Shown here: positions 6,812-14,717 of the stretch, piece after piece
Layout: each line of letters starts with the position of its first letter
How positions within the stretch are numbered: position 1 is the first letter of the stretch
Source of the DNA: a virus
IMG/VR virus record: IMGVR_UViG_3300033004_000002
Span: 1 to 56,059 of that record
Length of the DNA: 56,059 bases
Strand: one strand, 5' to 3'
Position numbers and translations under genes: made by a program
The notes under the pieces: generated by a model
What the model saw: only the letters and a program-made list of their open reading frames with translations
Told to the model about the DNA's origin: nothing
Databases searched by the model: none

Positions 6812-7972
6812 TCATTTGAAATCCGCCAGATCATCATCGGTTGCCAGCGCTTGCGGCGGGCCGGTGGTCGACAGTGTTCCATCCTTCCGGGGTGGCCATG
6901 GCCACGGCGCGCGCGAGCCTTCGCGCAGGCGTTGGCGGACCTGCAGGGTCAGATGCTCGCTGAGGAAGCTTTCCCAGGCCGCGGCCTGGTTGCGAGCCAG
7001 CGTCGCCCACTCCGCAACAGCCGGTGCCTGTGCGAGCGCCGCGAGCCGCGGCGTCATGGGAAGTTGATAGTAGACCCGGTCGCCCTTGCGGACGACACTG
7101 CGGAAGAAATCGCCCGCGCCAACGATGTCGTACAGCACAGAGACCGCGCGACCTTCGGGGCTGGCGGTCGGATAGCCGGACATTTTGGCCTCAACGGAGA
7201 CCTGCTCCAGCAGCGTCCAGCGCTTTTCCTTGAGATATTTCCATCCGGCAGGAACCGTGGTGCGCTTGTCGCGTTTCAGCTTTCCAAGAAATGCCGGGAT
7301 GCCGCCCAGCGCTGCCTCGCCCTCGTCGAATTCGAGCACGTACCACGCATCGTCGATCTTGGTTTGATCGTCGCTTGCCGCCGTCGGCCAGCGCCGCTTG
7401 AACTCGGCCAGATTGAGGGCGTGCTTTTCTCGCGCTCGCGCAAGTTCTCTCTCAGAATTTTGGTAAGATTCGTCCCTTGGTTCTTCCGTATTTGGTCCTT
7501 CTATATAGGCCACCCCTGCCTCACCACCCCTCTGGTCAACCACTACTGGCTGGGAGGGGGGTGGATCGTCTGGAATGGAGGGTGGTTCATCCGCCTCATC
7601 ATAGCCGCGCACAATGCCGTCGGGATCGACCTCGCTGGACACCAGCGACAAAGCCATCCTGATCTCGTCATCGCTCAGCTCTTTGCCGGGCAGATCGGAA
7701 ATATCGTAGAGAATGCAGAACGTTCCGTTGGGAAGGCGGATCTTGGTCGCCTGACACCAGCCGGCCGCCATCCACTTGTTCATGATGCGCTTCATGGTTC
7801 CGGGGCCGATGCTCCAGCGGCGCATCAGCGCGGAGCGGCGGATTTCCCAGTCGTGGGGACGTGACAACAGATAGGCCAGGATACCGACCTCGTCGGCGGC
7901 AAGGCGCATGTCATCGAACAGCGTGTTGCTGATCGTCGTAAAATTCTTGGTATGTCGACGGCGGATGATCAT
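6812..7972 (-). CDS. Winged-helix replication-initiator-like protein
   Basis: The 386-aa product begins with a helix-turn-helix/winged-helix region (residues ~10-75, ADEVGILAYLLSRPHDWEI...) of the type found in phage O-like replication proteins and DUF-type initiators. An acidic, Pro-rich linker (~115-170) and a C-terminal helical domain follow (PTAASDDQTKIDDAWYVLEF, later Trp-rich). Such proteins bind the origin and recruit the host helicase. No helicase or primase is encoded nearby, which fits recruitment of host machinery. It overlaps the next upstream gene by 4 bases. Function inferred from domain layout. Confidence 0.65.
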   Translation of the reverse strand: MIIRRRHTKNFTTISNTLFDDMRLAADEVGILAYLLSRPHDWEIRRSALMRRWSIGPGTMKRIMNKWMAAGWCQATKIRLPNGTFCILYDISDLPGKELSDDEIRMALSLVSSEVDPDGIVRGYDEADEPPSIPDDPPPSQPVVVDQRGGEAGVAYIEGPNTEEPRDESYQNSERELARAREKHALNLAEFKRRWPTAASDDQTKIDDAWYVLEFDEGEAALGGIPAFLGKLKRDKRTTVPAGWKYLKEKRWTLLEQVSVEAKMSGYPTASPEGRAVSVLYDIVGAGDFFRSVVRKGDRVYYQLPMTPRLAALAQAPAVAEWATLARNQAAAWESFLSEHLTLQVRQRLREGSRAPWPWPPRKDGTLSTTGPPQALATDDDLADFK

Positions 7973-8184
7973 CTATTTTCTGGTTTCTTCTTGTTCGCAG
8001 GCCATAGCCCAAACCTGCATCTGTAGGCCTGCTGGCACGACCGTGCCGCGCAGATGATGGTGTCCGGGTTGAAGCACGGCTTCTCGAAATGCGGGCCGAA
8101 GCGGCGCCGGTCGAAGGGGACGAGGTGTTGGTCTTCCTCGGTCCATTCGAGGGGTGGTGTGGTGGGCGGCGGATGGGTGGTCAC
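7969..8184 (-). CDS. 71-aa Cys-containing hypothetical protein
   Basis: Coupled by 4-base overlaps to both neighbours. It starts MTTHPPPTTPPLEWTEED and has three Cys (residues ~37-57: KPCFNPD, CAARSCQQAYRC), a possible small metal or disulphide site, then a Lys-rich tail. No family recognised. Confidence 0.6.
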   Translation of the reverse strand: MTTHPPPTTPPLEWTEEDQHLVPFDRRRFGPHFEKPCFNPDTIICAARSCQQAYRCRFGLWPANKKKPENR

Positions 8185-8315
8185 TCCTCGGTCTCCCGGA
8201 TCGCGTCAGCGAGCGCTTCAAGCCCGCCCTTGAGGTCGTTACCGAGGCCCTCGATTCCGTAGGCAATGAACCAGCCAGCGACAGCCATCCCGATGCCGAT
8301 AAACAGCCCGTTCAT
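8181..8315 (-). CDS. 44-aa single-span membrane protein
   Basis: The start ATG 8315 overlaps the stop of the upstream gene and the stop overlaps the next start. Residues ~2-22 (GLFIGIGMAVAGWFIAYGI) form one transmembrane helix; the remainder is an acidic amphipathic tail (LEALADAIRETEE). It is a membrane microprotein inside the early operon. Role unknown. Confidence 0.6.
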   Translation of the reverse strand: MNGLFIGIGMAVAGWFIAYGIEGLGNDLKGGLEALADAIRETEE

Positions 8316-8614
8316 GCCACCGCTCCCGCCGCCACGCCCGTGCACCTGATCGGCCAGCGCGACTGCGTCACAGCCCCCTTCTCGCGCCACTCGCGCCAGG
8401 CGTCGCCCTTCGGCGGGATCACGGTCACACGGGTGGCGCCGCAGGTGAGGCAGGTCTTTTCGTGCTGCTCGCAGCCGGTGACGGAGGCCTCCGGCTTGAC
8501 GATTTGTTCCTCGCCGAACAGGTGCTCCGGCGCGCGTGGCTGCGGCAGGTGCACGACGTAGCCCTCGGGCAGCGGCGTGCTCAAGTCAGACCACCTTGCG
8601 GCTCGCCAGTGCAT
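8312..8614 (-). CDS. 100-aa protein with Cys pairs
   Basis: I start it at ATG 8614 (MHWRAARWSDLSTPLPEGY), overlapping the end of the Myb-like gene by 34 bases. The middle has CEQHEKTCLTCGATRV (a CxxC with nearby Cys/His), and a further Cys lies near the end, consistent with a zinc ribbon. The rest is polar. No function recognised. Confidence 0.6.
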   Translation of the reverse strand: MHWRAARWSDLSTPLPEGYVVHLPQPRAPEHLFGEEQIVKPEASVTGCEQHEKTCLTCGATRVTVIPPKGDAWREWREKGAVTQSRWPIRCTGVAAGAVA

Positions 8615-9345
8615 GTCTGTCTCCGTTGATCTAGGGCGGAATAGCCGGGCGCGGGGTCGCCGAAAAAACAGGCCGTGAGAGACCGTTGAGCCCACGCATA
8701 GCTGCGCGCCTCGGCGTCACGCATGGCCTGCGAGATCTCGACCGGCTGCGGCAGCGGCTTGCTCGCTGCATGCAGGCCAAACGAGGCCCCGTGCGTCCGC
8801 AGCCGGCTCGCGACGGCGGTCGGCGTGCGGTCGAGTTCGGTGCCGATGACCTCGCAGACACGGCGGCGATCGGCGTGCGTGCCGCCGCCATTCTCGGTAA
8901 ACAGCTCGCGCCAGCGGGCCTGGGCCAGCGTCATGTCGGCCTCGGACCATGGCGGATTCTGCCGTTCGGCAGGAGGTGCGGTCTCGCCGGACTCGCCGTT
9001 GCCGGCGTTCGGCCTGAGCCGGTTGTACTTGTGCGAGCAGGTGCCGTGCATGCGGCCGAAATGGCTGTCGATGTCGAGCCAGCACAGCTTTTCGACCTCG
9101 CGCAGCCGGATCAGTTCGGCCTCGGTCTCGGGCGTCCAGCGCGGCCTATTGACCTGGCGCAACTTGATGGCGGTAGCGATCTCCGCTGACGGTCGTTTGC
9201 AACGCGAGGGGTGCGTTACCTTGTTCTTGCAGGACGCGACCGTGCGCCCCACGGCGTCCGCGATCTCGTTCCATGTCGCATTGCGCGCCAGCATGCGAAA
9301 CAGCGTCGCTGTCTGTTCCTCGGTCCAGACGGGGCCCCGTGCCAT
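8581..9345 (-). CDS. Triple Myb/SANT-like DNA-binding protein
   Basis: The 254-aa product has three Trp-anchored helical units: WTEEQTATLFRMLARNATW (residues ~7-25, with helix 3 to ~42), RWTPETEAELIRLREVEKLCW (~70-90), and PWSEADMTLAQARWRELF (~131-148, with helix 3 to ~185). The tryptophan spacing and the helix-turn-helix ending (RTPTAVASRLRTHG) match Myb/SANT-type folds used in phage and GcrA-like regulators. It is the first gene after element R2. A role as a transcription regulator is likely; its targets are unknown. Confidence 0.65.
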   Translation of the reverse strand: MARGPVWTEEQTATLFRMLARNATWNEIADAVGRTVASCKNKVTHPSRCKRPSAEIATAIKLRQVNRPRWTPETEAELIRLREVEKLCWLDIDSHFGRMHGTCSHKYNRLRPNAGNGESGETAPPAERQNPPWSEADMTLAQARWRELFTENGGGTHADRRRVCEVIGTELDRTPTAVASRLRTHGASFGLHAASKPLPQPVEISQAMRDAEARSYAWAQRSLTACFFGDPAPGYSALDQRRQTCTGEPQGGLT

Positions 9346-9383
9346 GGTTCAGTTGCTCCTGTTGATCGTGATGCATTCCAGAT

Positions 9384-9430
9384 GGGGACAATGACCGGGG
9401 TCGCCTGTGGCGGCCCCTGTCAGGTTATTA
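9384..9430 (-). repeat. Intergenic element R2 (before the Myb-like gene)
   Basis: Read on the minus strand: AATAACCTGACAGG, centre, CATTGTCCCC. The centre folds as a 9-bp stem with one G-T pair (GGGGCCGCC/GGCGACCCC around ACA). It lies 39 bases above the start of the Myb-like gene and follows the DUF2303 stop. Confidence 0.85.
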
Positions 9431-9448
9431 TCGACCGGTTGTGCGGCG

Positions 9449-10252
9449 TTAGATCTTGCCGAACACCGCCATGACGCTGGTGCGCTCGACCACCCCCGTC
9501 ACGATCAGCTTGAACGCGGCCTGCCGGATCAATTCCGAGCGGTGCAGCTTGATGCCGAGCGTCAGCTTGGCATCGTCCAGTTTCCAGCGCAGGAAGGCGT
9601 AGACCTCGGTCGGCGGATCGCCGAAGTATACCGGGATGTTGAGCAGGAACCTGGTCGGCAATTCGAGATCGCCTTTGGTGCGCGCCTCGGTGTTGTCGTT
9701 GAACTCGAAGCTCTCGTTGTCGGTCTCGGTCCGTATCGCCTTGATGAAGCTGACGTTGCGGCGGGCCTGCAGGTCGCGGCATGCCTCCAGCAGCGAGCCG
9801 GCATCGGGTGCCTTGATGTCGGGCGCGTTCTCCTCGATGAAGCGGGCAAACTCGAGCTGCTCGCTCATCTTGCCGTTGATGCCGCTCCAGATCTTCCATT
9901 CCTCTGAGAACGGCAGATCGAGCGTGGCGCGATGCTCGACCAGCGCCGGGGATTGGGCACCGTGATAGTCGACGGCGGCCAGGATGCGGCTCGCGGCGAC
10001 GTCGGCGAGCAGCAGCGACTCTGCGGTCTTGAAGCGGTTGAGGTAGTCGGCCATCGCGTCCGCGTTCTGCAGGGTCACGCCCTGCTTGATGCTTTTCGGC
10101 TTCAGCACCTCCGTCTTGTGCGGTGGCGTCACCTCGATTGAGCCGTGATCGTTGGGGACGATCAGGTATTCGCGGCCGCTCGGCGTCGAAATGACGTGCG
10201 GCGCGGCTGCGGCTTTCTGGGCCAGTTTGGCAATCGAATCGGTTTCGGTCAT
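9449..10252 (-). CDS. DUF2303 family protein
   Basis: The 267-aa product matches the DUF2303 pattern: an N-terminal helix, EYLIVPNDHGS (28-38), a middle helical part with FKTAESLLLADV, WKIWSGINGKMSEQLEFARF (~125-144), and a beta-rich C-terminus with LPTRFLLNIPVYFG (~203-216). DUF2303 proteins are common in phages of Proteobacteria, usually beside replication or recombination genes. Their function is not established. The next gene (106 aa) is its usual small neighbour. Confidence 0.85.
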   Translation of the reverse strand: MTETDSIAKLAQKAAAAPHVISTPSGREYLIVPNDHGSIEVTPPHKTEVLKPKSIKQGVTLQNADAMADYLNRFKTAESLLLADVAASRILAAVDYHGAQSPALVEHRATLDLPFSEEWKIWSGINGKMSEQLEFARFIEENAPDIKAPDAGSLLEACRDLQARRNVSFIKAIRTETDNESFEFNDNTEARTKGDLELPTRFLLNIPVYFGDPPTEVYAFLRWKLDDAKLTLGIKLHRSELIRQAAFKLIVTGVVERTSVMAVFGKI

Positions 10253-10303
10253 GGTCTCTCCGGGTTGGATATCGTCGGTTAATCGTGCAGTGCGGTTGAA
10301 CGA

Positions 10304-10624
10304 TCAGTCGCGCGCGGCCGATCGGCCGCCCGCCTCGGTGAACATCTCACGCTGTTGCGGGTCGGAGCGGTGCAGGCTGCCTTCCTCGTCCGAGAAGAAC
10401 ACCGCTTCCGGAATGTCGCCTTCCGGCATCTTGGCCTTGACGTCGCAGCCGATGGTCTTCTGCGAGCCGCCACCTTTTTCGGGCTTGACCTTGAAGGTGA
10501 TCGTCAAGGTGCCGGCCTTGCCGGTTTCGTCGACCGCCTGGACCAGTTCAGCCATCTTGCGGCTCGCCACATCAGCGGCGCGGCCGTTGCGGTATTCGCG
10601 GAGAATGTCGGTGATCAATCGCAT
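10304..10624 (-). CDS. 106-aa conserved phage protein upstream of DUF2303
   Basis: The product (MRLITDILREYRNGRAADVASR...) has an N-terminal helix (residues 1-30), a beta-rich centre (GTLTITFKVKPEKG) and an acidic segment with GDIPEAVFFSDEEGSLHR. Proteins with this layout accompany DUF2303 in phages, sometimes near single-strand-annealing systems. It is the first gene after R3, with CAGGAGG as ribosome site 5 bases before the ATG. Confidence 0.7.
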   Translation of the reverse strand: MRLITDILREYRNGRAADVASRKMAELVQAVDETGKAGTLTITFKVKPEKGGGSQKTIGCDVKAKMPEGDIPEAVFFSDEEGSLHRSDPQQREMFTEAGGRSAARD

Positions 10625-10651
10625 GCGCTATTTCCTCCTGTTGGATTCGAT

Positions 10652-10698
10652 GGGGACAATGTCCAGCGCCGTGCGCTGGGACACCTGTCAGGTTATTG
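10652..10698 (-). repeat. Intergenic element R3
   Basis: Minus-strand reading CAATAACCTGACAGGTGTCC, then CAGCGC-ACGG-CGCTG as a central hairpin, then CATTGTCCCC. It shares ends and spacing with R1 but has an unrelated, self-complementary centre. It lies 27 bases above the ATG at 10624. Confidence 0.85.
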
Positions 10699-11241
10699 TT
10701 GACCGACCTCGCGGCTTCCGCGCAGTTCGGCGCGAATTTCCATCCAGAGCTTGCCGAGCATATTCTGGCCGTCGCGGTTCGGACCCCATCCCCAGAAGTC
10801 ATCCCGCCAACTGTCCTCAATGAGTTCGCGATCGTCGGTCGCGAGGAGCTTGCGGCGCACGTATTCATGCTGGTTCGCTTTCTCGCGCAGTATTTCGCGC
10901 ATGAAGGCAATCTTTTGAAAGTCCCAATCACCAACCTGAAAACGCTGCTCCTGCTGCGCCAACTTGAAGGCATCATGAGCAGATCGTGCATTCTTGACCT
11001 TGCCAGCGATAAGCTGGGCACCGGGCAAATCCGACAACGTAAACCGCAACCAGTGATAAAGATGCTCGCTGGTCTTGAAGGTGAATCCGGACCATTCGAC
11101 CTCGAACGACGAGAAGTTCGAAAGGACATAGAAGTCCTGTTCGTAAAAGAAAACCTGCCGCTCGTTGTCGAGCTTGTGAAACTCCGGAACTGCGGGGTAA
11201 CCGATGACTGCCGACGCGGGCTCAGTGGCGCGGTGATCCAT
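10693..11241 (-). CDS. NADAR-family protein (YbiA-like), candidate ADP-ribose remover
   Basis: The 182-aa product contains the NADAR signature: FYVLSNFSSFEVEWSGFTF (residues ~37-55), SEHLYHWLRFT (58-68) and WDDFWGWG-like DDFWGWGPNRDGQNMLGKLW (146-165). NADAR enzymes are N-glycosidases acting on riboflavin intermediates or on ADP-ribosylated guanine. Some phage members counter DarT-type defence, so an anti-defence role is plausible here. The N-terminal MDHRATEPASAVIGYPAV is nearly identical to the start of the zinc-ribbon gene at 17283-17555, at both protein and DNA level, and is not part of the NADAR fold. The stop lies inside R3. Confidence 0.8.
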   Translation of the reverse strand: MDHRATEPASAVIGYPAVPEFHKLDNERQVFFYEQDFYVLSNFSSFEVEWSGFTFKTSEHLYHWLRFTLSDLPGAQLIAGKVKNARSAHDAFKLAQQEQRFQVGDWDFQKIAFMREILREKANQHEYVRRKLLATDDRELIEDSWRDDFWGWGPNRDGQNMLGKLWMEIRAELRGSREVGQQ

Positions 11242-11255
11242 ATCCTTCTCTCCGT

Positions 11256-11498
11256 TTACTTCTTGTTTTCCTTCGTCGCCGGCACGATCACATACCCCGC
11301 CTGCCGCAACAGCCGCAGCGTCTGAAAGATCACCTGGTCCCCGTCCTCAACGGGACGCCCCGGCACCCACTGCGTCCCGTTGAGCGCGAGCGCGATCACC
11401 TCGCCGGGCGTGAGCACGGGCGCGGCCGTGGGCTTGCGCAGGACGGCCGCGAGGTCGTCGATGATGAGGCGGCGGGTGGCCGAGGTACGGGGGGTCAT
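11256..11498 (-). CDS. 80-aa hypothetical protein
   Basis: Starts at ATG 11498, overlapping the ASCH stop. N-terminal Arg/Thr-rich segment, then TPGEVIALALNGTQWVPGRP and a helical C-terminus (QTLRLLRQAGYVIVPATKENKK). It looks like a small alpha/beta protein; no family recognised. The NADAR gene follows 14 bases downstream. Confidence 0.6.
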   Translation of the reverse strand: MTPRTSATRRLIIDDLAAVLRKPTAAPVLTPGEVIALALNGTQWVPGRPVEDGDQVIFQTLRLLRQAGYVIVPATKENKK

Positions 11499-11959
11499 GG
11501 GTGATGTCCCAGCGAGCGGGCGTCACTGACCTGACTCGGCAGAATCATTCGGGTGACCTCGTCCGGCAGCGTGAACATGCTCTGTCGCCCGCGATATGGG
11601 ATCGGTTGGTTCAGTTTGACGATCGCCGCGCGGCGCCACGCGAAGCGCCCGGCTTCCCAGTTACCGCACTGGAAATCATCGGCATGCGCCGGCTTCGCCG
11701 CAGGCATCTGCTCGCAGGCGATCAGATCGACCGCGCCGATGATTGCGCTCGTCGGCAGGTCCATGGCCCAATGGCCGCCGAACTCATCGTCGAGGATGTC
11801 CTGCATCGCAGCCCACGTGCTGAAATCCTTTTCGAAGTGCTTCGTCGCGTGCACGGCGAGCCAGCCGCGGTGCGGCGTCGACCAGTGCCGGGTTTCGTGG
11901 ACCTTGCGGTCGGTCAGCCACAGCGAGGCCCAGGGTTGCCACAGGGAGATTGCTTTCAT
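11495..11959 (-). CDS. ASCH-domain protein
   Basis: The 154-aa product opens with MKAISLWQPWASLWLTDRK, the canonical start of ASCH-domain proteins (a PUA-like RNA/nucleotide-binding beta-barrel). It continues with WLAVHATK (33-40), SAIIGAVDLIAC (71-82) and a terminal strand at RGRQSMFTLPDE. ASCH domains are proposed RNA-binding regulators, and some members are amidohydrolases acting on modified nucleosides. No catalytic assignment is possible here. Coupled by 4-base overlaps to both neighbours. Confidence 0.8.
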   Translation of the reverse strand: MKAISLWQPWASLWLTDRKVHETRHWSTPHRGWLAVHATKHFEKDFSTWAAMQDILDDEFGGHWAMDLPTSAIIGAVDLIACEQMPAAKPAHADDFQCGNWEAGRFAWRRAAIVKLNQPIPYRGRQSMFTLPDEVTRMILPSQVSDARSLGHHP

Positions 11960-12159
11960 GCTGTCACCCCATCCGGTTCACACACAGGCGTCCCCTTCCC
12001 CTCGCCCCTCTCCCCGTCCCGCCAGAACTCCACCCCATGCACGCGGCCCTCGCGTCCAAACGGATGCAGCGTGACCTTGATGGTGCGGCAGCCGCGCAGG
12101 CATTCGCGCTCGGTCTTGTGCACCATGCGATTGCCGAGCTTGGGCCAACGATGGTTCAT
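11956..12159 (-). CDS. 67-aa basic hypothetical protein
   Basis: Coupled by ATGA overlaps to the DUF5131 gene and the ASCH gene. It has MVHKTERECLRGCRTIKVTL near the N-terminus (two Cys) and a Gly/Arg/Glu-rich second half. No family recognised. Confidence 0.55.
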   Translation of the reverse strand: MNHRWPKLGNRMVHKTERECLRGCRTIKVTLHPFGREGRVHGVEFWRDGERGEGKGTPVCEPDGVTA

Positions 12160-13292
12160 GGGCGGCGCTCCGGCATCGCGTTGTGTTCGACGTCGTCGAG
12201 CAGGCGGCCGGCGCGGGCCTTGCCGACGCGCTCGACGAACGCCGCACCGGCCTCCGGGTAAAGCTCATCGGCCCGCGCGACATGCGGATAAGCCTTGATC
12301 GCCTGCCACCCAGAACGCGGATTTCCCTTGGCCTGCTCCGGCGTCGACGGCGCCCATTCGCCCCATTGCTTGAAGAAGAAGGGCACGCCGGCAGCCTGGC
12401 ACTGGTCGCGCAGCGATCGGTCCCAATCGACATGCATCGGCCGCGCCCTCGGGCCGCTCTCGCCGCCGACGATCACCCAGTCGAGGCGCGGGCCGCAGTT
12501 CGTGGACCAAACGGAATGACTCCCGGTGCCGTCTGCCCGGCGATGTGACCAAGTCCCATCCTCATGAAGATGTTCACGCCGATCACTCCCAGTGAGAACG
12601 TTATATCTCTCCCGAACTGTTTTCCGGTCTGGTACGAAGCCTCGCATTGCCCAGGGAATCGCCGTCAAGTCGATCGGCCCCAGCAGCGGCTCGCCGCTGA
12701 TGAACCGCACCGCTGCTGGCGTCTGCAGCAGCAGCGGAATCCGTTCGTCGGCCTCCTGCTGCCGCTCGGCAGATACACCGAGCCAGACGTTCGGCAGCGG
12801 CCAATTCACTTGCCAGTCGCCGCCATGGTTGATCTTGCTGCCTTCGGGCGTGCCCAGCATTGACCAGATATGGCCGTTGATCGTGTGACGGCTCGTCCTG
12901 ACGCAATAATCCCGCATCCTTCGCGCCCGCTTCGTCAGCACCTGAAACGTATGCTGCGGGCACAACGCCATCACCGCGAAGACGCGATCGATCCATGCAT
13001 CGGGACAATCCTCGTGGAACAGGTCGCTCATCGAGTTGACAAAATACGTGGTCGGTTTCTTCCGCTTCAGCGGCTGCAGCAGCGTTGCTTCCGGTGCCTG
13101 CACCAGCTTTCCGGTCCACAACGCGTTGCCGTTGACGACGCGAGTGGTGCCGTCATAGCGGGAGATGCCCATGGCCTCGTTGCGGGCTGCAGTCTTCATG
13201 GCATAGCAGTTGGTGCAGCCGGGGGGGACGATGGAGCAGCCGACGATGGGATTCCAGACGTGTGACGTCCATTCGATCGAGGTTTTGCTCAT
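12156..13292 (-). CDS. DUF5131 (phage Gp37/Gp68) family protein
   Basis: The 378-aa product begins MSKTSIEWTSHVWNPIVGCS, the family opening, with a conserved Cys triplet C19, C26 and C29 (C-x6-C-xx-C). Those Cys suggest a bound metal or Fe-S cluster, as in radical-SAM-like proteins. Later family motifs are NSMSDLFHE (~86-94), VLTKRARRM, LPNVWLGVS (~163-171), VIVGGESGPRARPM (~274-287) and PFFFKQWGEW (~305-314). The family is widespread in phages and plasmids; its reaction is not established. It is coupled to both neighbours. I start at ATG 13292, overlapping the upstream stop. Confidence 0.85.
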   Translation of the reverse strand: MSKTSIEWTSHVWNPIVGCSIVPPGCTNCYAMKTAARNEAMGISRYDGTTRVVNGNALWTGKLVQAPEATLLQPLKRKKPTTYFVNSMSDLFHEDCPDAWIDRVFAVMALCPQHTFQVLTKRARRMRDYCVRTSRHTINGHIWSMLGTPEGSKINHGGDWQVNWPLPNVWLGVSAERQQEADERIPLLLQTPAAVRFISGEPLLGPIDLTAIPWAMRGFVPDRKTVRERYNVLTGSDRREHLHEDGTWSHRRADGTGSHSVWSTNCGPRLDWVIVGGESGPRARPMHVDWDRSLRDQCQAAGVPFFFKQWGEWAPSTPEQAKGNPRSGWQAIKAYPHVARADELYPEAGAAFVERVGKARAGRLLDDVEHNAMPERRP

Positions 13293-13471
13293 GTCGGCAC
13301 CCCGCAATCCGGACACCCATGCAGCCACACCTCGGCAATCTTGCGGACGTGCCAGCCCTCGCGCTTCATCATCGCGCGGGCCTCGTCGAAATCCCTGGTC
13401 CTGGTGTCAAGGACTTCATCGCAGCTGTCGCATTCGATGTGGATGATGCCGCCTTGCTGTCGATCGATCAT
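13289..13471 (-). CDS. 60-aa zinc-ribbon-like protein
   Basis: Starts at ATG 13471, overlapping the stop of the membrane protein gene. IECDSCDEVL near the N-terminus and HGCPDCGVPT at the C-terminus give two CxxC knuckles separated by a helix, a classic small zinc ribbon. Likely protein or nucleic-acid binding; no specific role visible. Confidence 0.65.
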   Translation of the reverse strand: MIDRQQGGIIHIECDSCDEVLDTRTRDFDEARAMMKREGWHVRKIAEVWLHGCPDCGVPT

Positions 13472-13755
13472 CAGATGTACCCCTTGACGATCCATCCGAT
13501 TGCAACGGCTATAAGAGGAACAAGCAGCGGATAGGTGATCGCGTCCCATGTCTCATCATCCTTCTGTGGAATCTGCTGATGGCAGAGCAGAGAGACAACG
13601 AGCGAAACCGCAGTCGCCTGCGCGATCGATAGCGGCGGCGCATGGAAAATCGGCACCATGAACCATGACCAGAGCACGCTCAGAGCCCAGCCACGCAAGA
13701 GCGTCAAACCACCGATGACGGCGCCAACTATAACGGCTGATATGATGACGATCAT
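13471..13755 (-). CDS. 94-aa membrane protein
   Basis: Three hydrophobic stretches: residues 2-20 (IVIISAVIVGAVIGGLTLL), ~26-55 and ~74-92 (PLLVPLIAVAIGWIVKGYI), with a polar loop around 60-70 (QIPQKDDETWD). A small inner-membrane protein in the early operon; function unknown. The ATG follows the TAG of the phosphatase gene directly. Confidence 0.6.
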   Translation of the reverse strand: MIVIISAVIVGAVIGGLTLLRGWALSVLWSWFMVPIFHAPPLSIAQATAVSLVVSLLCHQQIPQKDDETWDAITYPLLVPLIAVAIGWIVKGYI

Positions 13756-14205
13756 CTAGAAGTCACCTTCAGCAACTTGCGCACACGGCACCCCCGCCGC
13801 CCGCCAAGCCTTAACCACCCGCGATCGATCATCAAAAACAACCACCGGCTCAAAGCCGTCGGCGCGGACCTGTTCGAGCAGAACGATCTTCAGCACGTCG
13901 TCGTCGCGATGATCGCCGTCCGGGCGCATGTAGAGCCGCAGCGGATAGCGACCGGTATAGGCGCCGTGATCGGACAGCCATTGCGCGGTCTTCTCCCTGC
14001 AGCGCTCCGCGCGGCCCGATACGAAGACGGTCACCAGCTCGCGATCGAGGGCGCGCAGCACGCGGATCATGTGCGGGATCGGCTTGTCGTCGTGACAGAG
14101 ATCGAAATAGGCATCCCATTGCTTGGGTGTCTGTTGAATCAGGTGCAGGCGGTGATCGCCGTTGGCGAGGGTACCGTCGATGTCGAAGATCACGCAGGGT
14201 TTCAT
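13756..14205 (-). CDS. HAD-family phosphatase, polynucleotide 3'-phosphatase-like
   Basis: The 149-aa product starts MKPCVIFDIDGTLANGDHR: D8 and D10 are the DxD nucleophile/acid of HAD enzymes. VTVFVSGRAERCREKTAQWL (~59-78) matches motif II and the following helix of the T4 Pnkp-type phosphatase domain, and VVVFDDRSRVVKAWR supplies the distal Asp pair. Length equals one isolated phosphatase domain. Probable substrates are DNA/RNA 3'-phosphates or nucleotides; the family resemblance favours end repair. No kinase domain is attached. Confidence 0.75.
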   Translation of the reverse strand: MKPCVIFDIDGTLANGDHRLHLIQQTPKQWDAYFDLCHDDKPIPHMIRVLRALDRELVTVFVSGRAERCREKTAQWLSDHGAYTGRYPLRLYMRPDGDHRDDDVLKIVLLEQVRADGFEPVVVFDDRSRVVKAWRAAGVPCAQVAEGDF

Positions 14206-14207
14206 GA

Positions 14208-14483
14208 TTAGATATTCCGATCCGATCCGCAAAGCATCCGCGCGCGGCGCCAGAATTCATCAGCGCTGACGCGAAAGTTCAGATTGATGTCGTTGTTGTC
14301 GATGGTCACGGTGCCGTCGTCATTGCAGATGATGGCGCCGCGATGGGCGCGCGACGCGTTATCTGCTGCGGCCCACAGAGCTATGAGCGCCGACCCGACA
14401 ATAACGACGATCGCAGCCTGTCTCACAGTCCGTTTGGTGCGGATGATTTCCCATTTCAGCCGGTCCTGCTCGAGCCAGGTCAT
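14208..14483 (-). CDS. 91-aa membrane-anchored protein
   Basis: N-terminal charged helix, one transmembrane segment (residues ~22-40, QAAIVVIVGSALIALWAAA), then an outside/periplasmic-type domain with two Cys (IICNDDG, MLCGSDRNI) and a beta-like DGTVTIDNNDINLNF. ATG 14483 overlaps the upstream stop. Function unknown. Confidence 0.6.
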   Translation of the reverse strand: MTWLEQDRLKWEIIRTKRTVRQAAIVVIVGSALIALWAAADNASRAHRGAIICNDDGTVTIDNNDINLNFRVSADEFWRRARMLCGSDRNI

Positions 14484-14716
14484 CGCACCGGCTCCGATGA
14501 TGGCGAAATCTCCCGCGCATAAGCGTAGGTCTTCGCGCGCGGCCAGCGATCCGAACGGTTGAGCGTGATCGGTCCCCGGAAGCTCCGATCCTTGACGATG
14601 TCGGGCGCGGCACGCCAGCGGCCGTGCGGCGCGATGCTGCGCGCGCCGTTCTGGCGATAGGTGTTCGCGGGTCGTGGCGTCTTGCGGCGCTTGGCCGGCT
14701 TGGATGGTTCGGTCAC
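14480..14716 (-). CDS. 78-aa basic protein
   Basis: I start it at GTG 14716 with GGAGG 7 bases upstream. The product (MTEPSKPAKRRKTPRPANTY...) is Lys/Arg/Pro-rich in its first 40 residues, then has DRSFRGPITLNRSDRWPRAK. It is probably a small nucleic-acid-binding protein, with no family assigned. Confidence 0.55.
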   Translation of the reverse strand: MTEPSKPAKRRKTPRPANTYRQNGARSIAPHGRWRAAPDIVKDRSFRGPITLNRSDRWPRAKTYAYAREISPSSEPVR

Positions 14717-14717
14717 G

